A stretch of 64,000 bases of DNA from Anaeramoeba ignava (GCA_028826165.1 JAPDFW010000088.1:228501-292500); one strand, 5' to 3'; counted from the first letter of the stretch, positions 11,761 to 24,996 are shown. Translations and numbers: made by a program. The notes: a model not told the origin generated them from the letters alone.

Positions 11761-12330
11761 ATGGAAATAAAACAAGAAAATTTACCATTAAATAATGGAG
11801 AAAGATATTTTAAAGAAAATTCAATACAAAATAAACCAAAAAATAATATAATTGTTCATCCAGTTCAAATTATTGAAAAAAATGTATTTTTAATTTAATT
11901 TAATTTTATTTTTTATTTTAATTTTATTTTATTTAAATTTTAATAATAAAAAAGAATGAAATTTTTGAAAAAAGAGCTAATTATCAAATTGCTAAAAATA
12001 CATTTGGAGAACATATGATAATGAGATTTATGATTGAAGAACAATTTTTTTCAGAACCAATGAGACTTCCAGGTCTTTCTTCTTCATTTATTGGATTAGA
12101 AACAATACTTGGAAAAGATGATTCTATTTCTCTTAATGATTATTTGAATTGTATTTTATTTCTATTTTTTTAAATTTTAATTTTTAAATTTTTAAATTGA
12201 GAACCAAAAACAATTTTAATTTTTAATTTTAAATTTTTAATTATAAATAAAAATAGCTGGATTTGAATCACCAGAAGAATCTTTAGATTTACATCAAACA
12301 ATGGAAAAAAAATTGGGACTTTTTAATTAA
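11761..12330 (+). CDS. POMP: Proteasome maturation protein POMP/Ump1 (left copy)
   Basis: Exons 11761-11883, 11955-12150 and 12257-12330 give a 130-residue protein, close to the usual 140. The product is the chaperone that guides 20S proteasome half-mer assembly and is degraded by the finished particle. Recognisable blocks are HPVQIIEKN, the MRLPGLSSSFIGLETILG core (PF-SSN-SLDVLRG in animals), the DDSISLNDYLN block and the terminal EKKLGLF. The first intron ends in AAG, the only acceptor available. I chose the start at 11761, not the upstream in-frame ATG at 11698, because the extra residues are Phe/Lys low-complexity from promoter sequence. The protein is identical to the right copy apart from one Leu/Phe difference near the end. 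Confidence 0.85.
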
Positions 12331-13414
12331 ATTCAATCTTTAAATCCAATTTTAAATTCAATTTTAAATCCAAATTTTAAATCCAAATTTTAAATCCAAA
12401 TTTTAAATTCAATTTTAAATTCAATTTTAAATCAAATTTTAAATTCAAATTTTAAATCCAATTTTAAATTCAATTTTAAATCCAAATTTTAAATCCAAAT
12501 TTTAAATCCAAATTTTAAATCCAATTTTTAAATCAAATTTTAAATCAAATTTTAAATTCAATTTTTAAATTCAATCTTTTTCTTTTCTTTTTTCTTTTTT
12601 GAAAACAAAAAATCAATAAAACAAAATGATCCAAAAAAATTTTTTAAAAAATAAGAATAGATTTAATTTAATATTTAATTTATAAATTAATTTAAAAATA
12701 TAATTTAATATTTAATTTTATGTTTAAAATAATAATTTAATGTTTTAGATTTAAATATTTTATTATTTAAATATTTAACATATAAAAATATAAAAATAAG
12801 AATAGATTTAATTTAATATTTAATTTATAAATTAATTTAAAAAAATATAATTTAATATTTAGTTTTATTATTAAAATAATAATTTATTGTTTTAGATTTA
12901 AATATTTTATTATTTAAAAATATTTTGAAAATTGATTTTTTTGAAATTAAAATTTTATCTTTTTTTTTTGAATTAAATTGAATTAATATTAATTTGGAAA
13001 TTTGTTTTTAATTTAAATAATCTTTAAATTCCAAAAATTAAATTTAATTTCCTTTTTTTTAATTATTTTCATTTTTTTTCATTTTTTTTTCAAAATAAAA
13101 ATAAAAACAATTTTAATTAAGTAAATATTTTTTAAAAAAAATTAAATATAAAAATATTAAATTAAGCATAAATTATTTATTAAAAACATTTAAATAATCA
13201 AATTAATTATAAATTAATAATTAAAATTAAATTTATTTAATAAAAAATAAAAATAAAAAACAATTTTAATTAAGTAAATATTTTTTAAAAAAAATTAAAT
13301 ATAAAAATATTAAATTAAACATAAATTATTTATTAAAAACATTTAAATAATCGAATTAATTATAAATTAATTATTTTTTCCTTTTTTAAAAATTAAGAAA
13401 AAAAAGACAAGTTA
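12331..13414. other. Non-coding spacer with tandem repeats
   Basis: 12331-12575 is a degenerate aattttaaat(c) array. 12650-12930 holds two copies of a roughly 143-bp minisatellite unit (taagaatagatttaattt...). 13080-13370 contains a diverged direct duplication of about 125 bp beginning with caattttaattaagtaaata. I see no gene. In the right arm the minisatellite has about six units. Confidence 0.7.
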
Positions 13415-16400
13415 ATGAATTCAAATCAAAATCAAAAAGAATCTGTTGAAGAAACAATAAGAACTATGAAAGAATTTCCAAATAATCAAGTTATTCAATT
13501 TAATGGATGTAGAGCTTTAACTAATATTTCTGTTAATGAAGGTAAATATAAAATATAAAATTAATTAAATAAAATTAATTTAATCATTTATTTATTTATT
13601 TATTTATTATCAATCATTAATTAATTAAAAATATTTAATCAATTTATTTCCAAAAAATCAAAAATAATAAAATAGAAAACCAAATTGAAATTAGAAATTT
13701 AAAAGGAATTGAATCTATTATTAAATCAATGAATAATTTCCCAAATAATCAAGATATTCAAAGAAATGGATGTAGAGCTTTATTGAATATTGCTGTTAAT
13801 AATAATGGTAAATATAAAAAATAAAATTAATTTAATTTAAATTAATTTATTATTAATTATTAATTAACCAAAAATATTTAATCAATTTATTTCCAAAAAA
13901 TCCAAAAAAATTAATTTCAATTTCAATTTCAAATTTATTTCTTCAAAAATAACAAAATCAAAAATATCAAAATAGAAAACCGAATTGAAATTAGAAATTT
14001 AAAAGGAATTGAATCTATTATTAAAGCAATGAATAATTTCCCAAATAATCAAGATATTCAAGAAAAAGGATGTGGAGCTTTATGGGATATTGCTATTAAT
14101 GAAGGTAAATAAATAATATAAAATAAAAAATCAAATAAAATAAAATTAATTTAATCAATTATTTATTATTAATTATTAATTAATCAAAAATATTTAATCA
14201 ATTTATTTCCAAAAAATCCAAAAAAATTAATTTCAATTTCAATTTCAAATTTATTTCTTCAAAAATAACAAAATCAAAAATATCAAAATAGAAAATCAAA
14301 TTGAAATTAGAAATTTAAAAGGAATTGAATATATTATTAAAGCAATGAATAATTTCCCAAATAATCAATTTATTCGAGAATATGGATGTGGAGCTTTAGG
14401 GAATATTGCTGCTGATAATAATGGTAAATAAAAAATATAAAATAAAATTAATTCAATCAATTATTTATTATTAATCATTAATTAAAAATATTTAATCAAT
14501 TTATTTCTTCAAAAATAACAAAATCAAAAATATCAAAATAGAAAATCAAATTGAAATTAGAAATTTAAAAGGAGTTGAATATATTATTAAAGCAATAAAT
14601 AATTTCCCAAATAATCAAAATATTCAAAGAAATGGATGTGGAGCTTTAAGGAATATTGCTTATAACGAAGGTAAATAAAAATATAAATTTAAATAAAATT
14701 AATTTAATTAATTATTTATTATTAATTAATCAAAAAATATTTAATCAATTTATTTCCAAATCAAAAATCCAAAAAAATTCATTTCAATTTCAATTTATTT
14801 CTTCAAAAATAACAAAATAACAAAATAGGAAATCAAATTGAAATTAGAAATTTAAAAGGAATTGAATATATTATTAAAGCAATGAATAATTTCCCAAATA
14901 ATCAAGATATTCAAGAAAAAGGATGTGGAGCTTTATGGGATATTGCTGTTAATAATAATGGTAAATAAAAAATAAAAATATAAAATCAATTTAATAAATT
15001 AATTTATTATTAATTATTAATCAAAAAATATTTAATTAATTTATTTCCAAATCAAAAATCCAAAAAAATTCATTTCAATTTCAATTTATTTCTTCAAAAA
15101 TAACAAAATAGAAAATCAAATTGAAATTAGAAATTTAAAAGGAATTGAATATATTATTAAAGCAATGAATAATTTCCCAAATAATCAATATATTCAAGAA
15201 AATGGATGTGGAGCTTTATCGAGTATTGCTGTTAATAATGGTAAATAAAAATATAAAATGAATAAAATTAATTTAATCAATTATTTATTATTAATTATTA
15301 ATCAAAAAATATTTAATCAATTTATTTCCAAATCAAAAATCCAAAAAAATTAATTTCAATTTTAATTTATTTCTTCAAAAATATCAAAATAATAAAATAG
15401 AAAACAAAATTGAAATTAGAAATTTAAAAGGAATTGAATATATTATTAAAGCAATGAATAATTTCCCAAATGATCAATTTATTCAAGAATATGGATGTGG
15501 AGCTTTATGGAATATTGCTGCTGATAATAATGGTAAATAAAAAATATAAAATAAAATTAATTTAATCAATTATTTATTATCAATTATTAATCAAAAAATA
15601 TTTAATCAATTTATTTCCAAAAAATCCAAAAAAATTAATTTCAATTTTAATTTATTTCTTCAAAAATAAAAAATATCAAAAATAACAAAATAGAAAATCA
15701 AATTGAAATTAGAAATTTAAAAGGAATTGAACTTATTATTAAATCAATAAATAATTTCCCAAATAATCAAAATATTCAAGAAAATGGATGCGGAGCTTTA
15801 TGGAATATTGTTGCTGATAATAATGGTAAATAAAATAATATAAAATAAAATTAATTTAATCAATTATTTATTATCAATTATTAATCAAAAAATATTCATT
15901 TCAATTTTAATTCCAATTTCAATTTTAATTTATTTCTTCAAAATAAAAAATATCAAAAATAACAAAATAGAAAATCAAATTGAAATTAGAAATTTAAAAG
16001 GAATTGAATATATTATTAAAGCAATGAATAATTTCCCAAATAATCAAAATATTCAAGAATATGGATGTGGAGCTTTAGGGAGTATTGCTGTTAATAATGG
16101 TAAATAAAAAATATAAAATAAAATTAATTTAATCAATTATTTATTATTAATTATTAATCAAAAAATATTTAATCAATTTATTTCCAAAAAATCCAAAAAA
16201 ATTAATTCCAATTTCAATTTTAATTTATTTCTATAAAAATAAAAAATATCAAAAATAACAAAATAGAAAATCAAATTGAAATTAGAAATTTAAAAGGAAT
16301 TGAATATATTATTAAATCAATGAATAATTTCCCAAATAATCAATTTATTCAAGAATATGGATGTGAAGCTTTAGGGAATATTTCTCTTAATGAAGGTAAA

Positions 16401-16673
16401 TAAAAAAAAATCCAAATCATTTTTTTTCATTTCTTTTTTGAAATCAAAATCAAAAATCAAAAATGGAAAAAATGATTATTTATTTATTAATTTAATTTAT
16501 TTTCCTTTTCAAAAAATAAATAAATAGAAAATCAAATTGAAATTAGAAATTTAAAAGGAATTGAACTTATCCAAAAAGCAATGAATAATTTCCCAAATAA
16601 TCAATATATTCAAAGAAATGGAAAATTAATTTTAGAAAGATTTGAAAAAAAATCAAATTTTTTTAACTTTTAA
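13415..16673 (+). CDS. ARM-repeat protein, one repeat per exon (left copy, 12 exons)
   Basis: Exons: 13415-13541, 13676-13807, 13976-14104, 14292-14423, 14542-14670, 14829-14960, 15112-15240, 15401-15532, 15694-15825, 15971-16099, 16267-16395 and 16528-16673. Every internal exon is 129 or 132 nt, starts and ends in phase 1, and encodes one 43-44 residue repeat with the pattern NQIEIRNLKGIE-IIKAMNNFPNN, then GCGAL-NIA. This is the LRRK2-like armadillo type. The introns are also alike, so the unit duplicated is exon plus intron, about 250-310 bp. The protein is a curved scaffold of about 517 residues; no partner can be inferred. The right copy has five exons. Confidence 0.8.
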
Positions 16674-16800
16674 TTTTTAATTTTCAATTTCTTTCTTTAT
16701 TCAAAATTAAAAACAAAATTAAATTCTTTTTAAATTCTTTTATTATTAAAAAAAAAGAGGATTTTGAAAAAAAAAATTTAGTTTTGGAATTTAAAAATTA

Positions 16801-19800
16801 TTAAAAATTTAAATCATTAATTTCTTGAGAATATTTTTCACGAACTTGAGAAGTTAAAGATTGAAAAGCGTCAAATAAAGAAGGGAATTTTTGGATATCA
16901 TTTTCATAAATATCTTGATTTGGAATTGTTTTTTCATTCTCACCCATTTTTGGGATTTTTTTGAAATTATTTGAGATCTGGAATAATTGATTTGAAACTT
17001 CTTCATTAAATAAGTTGTTTTTTTGAAGATTTTCAGAAATTTGATCCAAATTATTTTCAAATTGTTTTTCGAGCTTACTAATAAAAGGATCAATTCCTCT
17101 TGCAAGAGAAAAAGTGGAAAGCCCAACTTTTAAATAAAACATTGATAATTCAATTAATAGGCTTGAATTAATAAGGAAAGTTAATAATTGATCAATATTA
17201 TTAAATGTTGATAAATCTTGAGTAAATAAAATATTAAAGTGGAGTTGTAAAGATAATCGGATATAAATGAATGCGATTTTATCATCAATCCTTTTTCTTG
17301 ACTTCTGTTTATGAAATAAAAAGATGCAAGATTCATAATAATTTCCATTAAGTAAAGCAACAAGTCCTGAAAGAAACTAAAAGAATTTTAAATTTTAAAT
17401 TTTAAATTTTAAATTTTAAATTTTAATGAATTTACATATTTTATGCTTTGTTTATAATCTTCCCATTCAAACTCATCTTCATCTTTAATTCTACGAAAAT
17501 TAAAATGCTTAAATTCACTAATTAAAGAAAGTAATTTCGAAGCTGCATAAACACCAGTTTCGTAATCAGTAATCAATTTTGAACCATTAAATTTCTCTGA
17601 ATAAAGTTGGGAAATATAAAGAAATTTAGCTTGAATATATCGGTCATTTCCAATTTCAAATGAAATGAGATCAAAAAGAAGAGGATCTTTTGTTGGATCT
17701 TCTTTCATTGTTGAAAAATCTTTAATTTGGGATTCAAAACCCTCATCAAATTTCCTTTTCAATTCATGGATCTCTCCATCAACTTCGTGGTTTCTTTTTC
17801 TTTTATCCCATGAATCCAATTTTTCTTGGAATTGGGCATTTTCCTCTTCGATTTGAGGGATTAACTCATCAGGAATCGTATTTTTGAAGATGAATTCTCC
17901 TTTGTTTGAAACTAAAGATTCACTAAGATAAATCAAACCGAGAACTCCTTCTTCCAAATTTTTTTGGACATTCCTAAATGTCATTTGAAGGGATCCGTTT
18001 TGATTAAACATCCACCATTTATCTTGTTGCAAATAGTTAATAAAAACGCTTGTGTAATCATTCCCGTAATATCTATTCTTTGCGAAAACTGCATGAAGAT
18101 GATATACTTCTGATTTGTATTTGTCAAACAATTTTTCCTTTTCTGATGTTATTTTTTCCAAATCTGCGTCAATTTTCTTGACGTATTTGGAAATTCTTTG
18201 CGATTCATAATTCAATGTTGATAGCAGAAGTTTTTTTTCATCCACTCCATATTTTTGTGTAAAATAATTAATTGTTGTTGAAATGAAAAAATCAGCAGTT
18301 TTATCAGTTTTGTTGAAGTTTGTGATTTTCTCCTTTTCTTCATTTAATTTATTGATTTTGTTCATTAAATTTTGATCTTCTTCTCTTTTATTTTCAAATT
18401 CATTTAAATTCTCGATTAAATAGCGTTCAAGATATATTTTTTCATCAAGATTAAATTTGGGGATTTTGTGTGAATTTGAATTCTTGTCTGATTCTTCATT
18501 TTTTAGGTTTAAGATAAGAATTGAGGGAAATTTATCGATTCGATTTGATCTAAATTTGTCATCTTCATCCGTTTTTCTTAAAGATGTGTAATTGTTAAGT
18601 ATTTGATAAGAATTTATTGAATTTTCCAATAAAACTTCTAATTGATTTGCTTCTATTGGATTTGATTCATTAACGAGGAACTCATCAGTTCCATTTTCAT
18701 GATTAATTATTAGATCAGAAATTTCTATCTGGAAAAATTCTTTTAATTTTTTGAAAATTTGAGAATTTTGTGTGTTTTTTTCAATTTCTATTTGATTTTC
18801 AATTTCCATTTTTTTTGGATCATTTTTCAATTCTTCGTTCATTATTTCAAGAAATGTTTCAAAGATATTTGATAAACTATTTTGATCCAATTTTTCTTTT
18901 TTTCTTATTTTCATTTGTTTGTAAATTTCTTTTCCTTCAACAATATTTTTTTTGGACTGAATTAATTTAGAGAATATCAAGCGAATTTGATTGAAGACTT
19001 TTGAGGAAAAAAAAATATTAATTTTTAAATTTTAATTTTTAAAATTTTAATTTTTACTTGAATTTTCTGAATTTTCTAATTTATTTTGGAGGAATATATT
19101 TTGGATTTGTGGAATAAAGAAAAGAGATAATAAAAGAGAATTTAAGCTTTGATTTCCATTAACTAAACCAGAAAGAAAATCTTTTTTTTTCAACATTTGA
19201 TAAGGATCTACTGGTTCACGAAAAATATTTTCCATATTTAAATTGTGAGTGATTTCCATATCTTTATCATTAAAATCAGATGATCTATCAATTATTCCTC
19301 CATGAGACTAAATAATATTTAATTTAATAAATATTTAATTTATATTTAATTTATATTTAATTTATATTTAATTTATATTTAATTTATATTTAATTTATAT
19401 ATAATTTGTATTTATATTTATATTTATATTTATATTTATATTTATATTTAATTTATATTTAATTTATATTTAATTTATATTTAATTTATATTTAATTTAT
19501 ATTTAATTTATATTTAATTTATATATAATTTATATTTAATTTATAATTTTATATTTATTTATATTTAATTTATATTTAATTTATATTTAATTTGATTTTT
19601 AATTTGATTTTTATATTTAATTTATATTTAATTTATATTTAATTCATAAATATTTAATTTATATTTAATTCATAAATATTTAATTTATATTTAATTTATA
19701 TTTAATTTTATTTATTTAAATATTTAATTTATATTTAATTTATAAATATTTAATTTTATTTTAATTTATATTTAATTTATATTTAATTTATATTTAATTT

Positions 19801-21083
19801 ATATTTAATTTATATTTAATTTATATTTTATTTTATATTTAATTTATATTTAATTTATATTTATATTTAATTTATATTTAATTTATATTTATATTTGTAT
19901 TTAATTTATATTTAATTTATATTTAATATTCAACTTGCACTAACCATATCTTGAAGTGTATCTGGAAAATTAATAACACTTTGTCCCATTACTTTCTCGA
20001 AAACTTCCAATGGTTGTTGATTTGATTCAATAATTTCTTTAGGAGCTAAATTTATGACATTTTATTAGATAAACATTTTTAATGGAAAAAAATCAAAAAA
20101 TAACAAACTCATTTTTGTTTTCAAATAATTAATTATATCAATTGAACCAATTCCTACATATCTAATTGCATCAATAATTTTATCATAATCATATCCTAAT
20201 GTCATTACTTTTTGTATTTCTTTTTGTGCATAACCACTAGCTATATCAACATCTGTAAAAAGAGGTTTTTCTTCTTTATTTGGTTTATCTTTTATAATGT
20301 GAGTTTTTGAATCATTTTTATTTTGTCCTGAATCTTTATTTGTTTGAGGTAAATCTGGTTCTTCTTTATTTACATCCATTGTATTTTCTTTTTTAATTTC
20401 AAATATAATTATAATAATTTTATTTTTAATTTTAATTTTAATTTTAATTTTAATTATTTTAATTTTAATTATAATTTTAATTATAATTTTAATTTTAATT
20501 TTAATTTTAATTTTATTTTTATAAATGAATTTTAATTTTAATTTTAATTTTTGATTTTAATTTTAATTTTAATTTTATTTTTATAAATGAATTTTAATTT
20601 TAATTTTGATTTTAATTTTAATTTTGATTTTGATTTTAATTTTAATTTTAATTTTAATTTTAATTTTGATTTTAATTTTAATTATAATTTTAATTATAAT
20701 TTTAATTTTAATTTTAATTTTAATTTTGATTTTAATTTTAATTTTAATTTTAATTTTAATTTTAATTTTAATTTTAATTTTAATTTAATTTTAATATTAA
20801 TTTTAATTTTAATTTTAATTTTAATTTTAAATTTGATTTTGATTTTGATTTGAATTTTAATATTAATTTTAATTTTAATTTTATTTTTAATTTGTAAATT
20901 GTAAATGAATTTAAACAAACCTCCAAATAAAAAATGAATTACTGCTTCTGGAAAATTTCCAACTTTTCTTATTCCAAATTTTATTTTATCTTCTAAAAAT
21001 CCCATTTCTTTTAATTGTGAAATAGTTTTTTGACATTCTTCACTTTCTAAATTTAAATGACTAAAAGGAAACTCTCCACTCAT
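16801..21083 (-). CDS. USP25/28-like ubiquitin protease homologue, catalytically dead
   Basis: Six exons (21083-20921, 20387-20109, 20045-19945, 19307-19058, 18997-17436, 17376-16801) give about 976 residues with consistent phases. The N-terminus has two UBA-like segments (TISQLKEMGF with FPEAVIHFLFG; IQKVMTLGYDYDKIIDAIRYVG). The USP fold follows: Cys box, IFSKLIQSKKNIVEG, ILILNLKNEE, DEKIYLERYL and the His box HAVFAKNRYYGNDYTSVFI. USP25/28 share this order and the long insert. The catalytic Cys of the GNTC motif is Ser here (GNQS, codon 19148-19146) and the GGHY histidine is replaced (GND, codon for D at 18059-18057), so hydrolase activity is not expected. It may bind ubiquitin or act as a scaffold. 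Confidence 0.75.
19308..19944 (-). repeat. Intron of (TTTATATTTAA)n
   Basis: This is the intron between exons 3 and 4 of the USP-like gene. It is a nearly pure tttatatttaa array with tatatt stretches and has no coding content. Confidence 0.85.
20388..20920 (-). repeat. Intron of (TTTTAA/TTTTGA)n
   Basis: This is the first intron of the USP-like gene, a hexamer array with attttg and attata variants. The acceptor is AAG (ttaaaaaag). Confidence 0.85.
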
Positions 21084-21213
21084 TTAAAAATACTTTTGTT
21101 TTTATAATTAAAGAAAAAGATAAAAAAAAAGGGAAAAATGAAAAATGAAAAATGAAAAAAACGGAAAAAATTTTAAATATTTTTTTTTCATTTTTTTTTC
21201 ATTTTTTTTTAAT
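21084..21213. promoter_or_regulatory. Divergent promoter, USP-like / importin alpha
   Basis: 130 bp separate the two start codons. On the plus strand, two T runs each follow a tca (ttttttttcattttttttttca) and end just before the importin start. I see no TATA box that can be told apart from background AT. Confidence 0.45.
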
Positions 21214-24200
21214 ATGGAAAAAAAACAAGAAATAAGAAAAAAACAATTTAAACAAAAAATTAATTTTCAAAATCAACAAGAAAAAAGAACAAATTCACTT
21301 GAATCACTTCGTAAAGCAAAAAGAGATTTAATAATTTCAAAAAGAAGAAAAGTTTCAGAAATTAAAAATGGTATTCAATCTAAATTAAAATTAAAATTAC
21401 AATTAAAAATTACAAAATTAAAAATTAAATATAAAATTTAACGAAAAAATAAAATTTAAAGAAAATTTTAATTGGAAAAATGCTCAAATTTCAAAAGAAT
21501 TTTCAAAAATTGAGGTAAGGATTGATTTAAAAAGAATTAATTTAAAAAGAATTTAAAAAGAATTTATAAAGAATTTATAAAGAAATAAATTTAAAAAGAA
21601 TTAATTTATAAAGAATTAATTTAAAAAGAATTTATTTATAAAGAATTTAAAAAGAATTTATTTATAAAGAATTTATAAAGAATTTAAAAAGAATTTAAAA
21701 AGAATTTAAAAAGAATTTATAAAGAATTTAAAAGGAATTTATTTATAAAGAATTTAAAAAGAATTTAAAAAGAATCTAAAAAGAATCTAAAAAGAATTAA
21801 TTTAAAAAGAATTTATAAAGAATTAATTTATAAAAGAATTTATAAAGAATTTATTTAAAAAGAATTTATTTATAAAGAATTTAAAAGAATTAATTTATAA
21901 AAGAATTAATTTATAAAGAATTTAAAAGAAATAAATTTATAAAGAATTTATAAAGAATTTAAAAAGAATTAATTTATAAAGAATTTAAAAAGAAATAAAT
22001 TTATAAAGAATTTATAAAGAATTTAAAAAGAATTAATTTATAAAGAATTTATAAAGAATTTATAAAGAATTTATTTATAAAGAATTTATAAAGAATTTAT
22101 AAAGAATTTATTTATAAAGAATTTATAAAGAATTTATAAAGAATTTATTTATAAAGAATTTATTTATAAAGAATTTATTTATAAGGAATTTATAAAGAAT
22201 CTAAAAGAATTTAAAAAGAATTAATTTAAAAAAGAATTTATAAAGAATTTATAAAGAATTTAAAAAGAATTTAAAAGAATTTATAAAGAATTTATAAAGA
22301 ATTTAAAAAGAATTTATAAAGAATTTATAAAGAATTTAAAAATTTATAAATTTTAAAAGAATTTATTTATAAAGAATTTAAAAGAATTTAAAAAAATTAA
22401 TTTATAAAGAATTTATAAAGAATTAGTTTAAAAAAATTTATTTATAAAAATTTAAAAAGAATTTAAAAAAATTAATTTATAAAGAATTTATAAAGAATTA
22501 GTTTAAAAGAATTTATTTATAAAAATTTAAAAAGAATTTAAAAAGAATTTAAAAAGAATCTAAAAGGAATTTATAAAGAATTTATAAAGAATTTAAAAAG
22601 AATCTAAAAAGAATTTATAAAGAATTAATTTAAAAAGAATTTAAAAAGAATTTATTTAAAAAGAATTTAAAAAGAATTTAAAAGAATTAATTTAAAAGAA
22701 TTTAAAAAGAATTAATTTAAAAAGAATTTATTTAAAAAGAATTTATAAAGAATTAATTTTAAAGAATTTAAAAAGAATTAATTTATAAAGAATTTAAAAA
22801 GAATTTATAAAGGAATTATAAAGGAATTATAAAGAATTTATAAAGAATTTATAAAGAATCTAAAAAGAATTAATTTAAAAAGAATTTATAAGGAATTTAT
22901 AAAGAATTTAAAAAGAATTTATTTAAAAAGAATTTAAAAAGAATTTAAAAAGAATTTAAAAAGAATTTAAAAAGAATTTATAAAGAATTTATAAAGAATT
23001 TAAAAAGAATTTATTTATAAAGAATTTATAAAGAATTTATAAAGAATTTATAAAGAATTTATAAAGAATTTAAAAAGAATTTAAAAGAATTAAATTTAAA
23101 AAAATTGTTTTAAATTGTTTTAAATTGTTTTAAAGAAAGGAAATATAAATACACAAAGAAGATCATTAAGAAAAATGAGGAAAATGCTTTCAACTTCAAC
23201 TCCAAAAACAATTCAAATTTTCCTTTCATTTGGAATAATTGAAATTTTACAAGTATATTTTATTTTATTTATAAAAAGAATTTTTTTAATTTAATTTTTA
23301 TTTAAAAAAAAAATTCAAAATTGAAAAGAAATATATTAATTCAGCAGATTTTGATATTTTACTGGATGTTTTATGGTGTATTACAAGTAAAAAAAAATAT
23401 TCAATTTATTTATAAGATTTATTTCAAAATTTATTTATAAGATTTATTTAAAAATTTATAAAGATATCGCTTCAGGAAATACAGAACAAACTAAAGCAAC
23501 ATTATGTTTTGTTCCTAATTTAATTCTATATTTAGAATCTATGAATTATGTAGAAAATCAAAATCAAAATCAAAATCAAAATCAAAATCAAAATCAAAAT
23601 CAAAATCAAAATCAAAATCAAAATCAAAAAAATTAATATTTATATTTTAAATATTTATTTATAAAAAGAAAATTCAAGAACAATCTTGTTGGGCTCTTAG
23701 TAATATTGCAGCTGAAGAAAGTTTACGCTCAAATCTCATTTCAAATGGAATTCTTCCATCAATAATTCAAATATTACAAAATAATGTAAAAAAATTAAAA
23801 TGAAAAAAAAAAATTTTGTTTTGGAAAATTGATTTTGATCGAAAAAAAAAACCCAAAAATCAACAAATTCAGCAAAATAATTCACTTGCATTTAATGCGG
23901 CATTCACGCTTTCAAATATAAATAGAGGAGATAATCCTCCTGTTGATTTACTATTCAAATATAATATTTCACAAGTTGCAAAAATTCATTTAAATTCAAC
24001 TTCTTCTGGAATTATTACAGAAATATTATGGATGCTAAGTTACCTCACAACAAAGCAGCTTTATTTCCAGCAATTATTTGAATATGAAATTTCTGAGGAT
24101 TTAGTATAAAATTACATTTCAAAAAAAAGAAAAAATTTGATTACAAAAAAAAATAACAAACGCAAAAATTTGGAAATGTTTTTTTTCAAGGTGAAAATAT

Positions 24201-24889
24201 TTGGGATGGGAAAAAGAGAATATGTAATCCCATCTTTGCGTTCGCTCTCAAATATTTGTTGCAGTAATAATACCAGGCATTTGTCATTGTTATTGGGGTA
24301 TAATTCGGATAATCAGATGTCATTACTTGATTCATGTCTGAAATATTTGACTTCAGAAAATTTGGTTGTGAAAAAGGAAACAACATGGCTTGTTTCTAAT
24401 ATTTTATCAGGAACAGACGAGCAAATCCAAAGTGTGATTAGTTTTCAGAATGCTTTTGGAGAAACCATACTTTCAAGTGTTGTGAATAATTTTTTGAATG
24501 ATGGATCAATTGAAATCAAAAGAGAATCTGCTTATGTTTTGATGAATGTTTGGAGTGTTCCAGGTTTTTTTCAGCAGCATTTCAATTCGTTGGAAGAAAT
24601 AGACGCGACTTTTGTGATTCAATCTTTTCTTGGACTTCTTGTTTTGGAAGATGCAAAAATTCATCAATTGGTTCTTTATTTTCTTCAAAATTTAATTGAA
24701 AATTTTCCACAAAGTGTGAATATATTAGCAAGTTTTGAAATATTCAATAATATTCAAAGATATTTGGATGAAAATGATGAAACTGTTTGTTTTCTTGCAA
24801 ATCAGTTATTTAATGAAGATAAATTGAATGAGAATGAAAGAATGAAAGAAATTGATATTGAAATTGATTTAAATTTAAATTTAAATTAA
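21214..24889 (+). CDS. Importin subunit alpha (divergent)
   Basis: Eight exons: 21214-21370, 21462-21514, 23136-23252, 23329-23386, 23464-23549, 23669-23785, 23873-24103 and 24191-24889; about 506 residues, normal for the family. The N-terminus is an IBB domain (RKKQFKQKINF, SLRKAKRDLIISKRR), which binds importin beta. ARM repeats follow, with the diagnostic ITNIASGNTEQTKA only after splicing exons 4 and 5, EQSCWALSNIAAE in exon 6, and TTWLVSNILSGTDEQIQSVI and IEIKRESAYVLMN in exon 8. The protein recognises nuclear localisation signals. Several Trp-Asn array positions are altered, so cargo range may differ. Six of seven introns end in AAG. It converges on the Furry gene with a 107-bp gap. Confidence 0.85.
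21515..23135 (+). repeat. 1.6-kb intron of (AAAGAATTTATAAAGAATTT)n
   Basis: Intron 2 of importin alpha consists of aaagaattta/aaagaattaa units of 10-14 bp throughout. Its units differ from those of all other introns in the window. The donor is gtaagg and the acceptor taaag. Confidence 0.9.
23550..23668 (+). repeat. Intron containing (CAAAAT)n
   Basis: The intron begins gtagaa, then carries about 14 CAAAAT units, and ends aaaaag. The same hexamer encodes Asn-Gln tracts in neighbouring genes. Here the frame runs into a stop before the next importin motif, and removing it joins LESMNY to KIQEQSCWALSNIA, as the family requires. Confidence 0.8.
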
Positions 24890-24996
24890 AAAATAAAAAT
24901 TTTAAATAAATAAAATAAAGGAATATTTTTTGATTTTATAAATATTTTTTAATTTTAAATTTTTAATTTAAATTTTTAAATTTAATTTAATATTTT

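Larger units (their letters stand above)
1..16767. repeat. Left arm of large inverted repeat
   Basis: The whole stretch is matched, reverse-complemented, by about 41616-57605. Base 1 corresponds to about 57605 and the inner edge lies just after the string aggattttga near 16767. Seven genes occur in both arms in mirror order. Unique exons are nearly identical, while simple repeats, exon copy number in the ARM gene and many one-base homopolymer runs differ. The window cuts the outer edge, so the true arm length is unknown. It could be a genuine segmental inverted duplication or two haplotypes joined in assembly. Confidence 0.9.

Noticed and set aside
21145-21213. Upstream ATG at 21145 as importin alpha start
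   Set aside because: It adds Lys/Phe residues encoded by the promoter-like T-run motif; the IBB domain begins right after the ATG at 21214.
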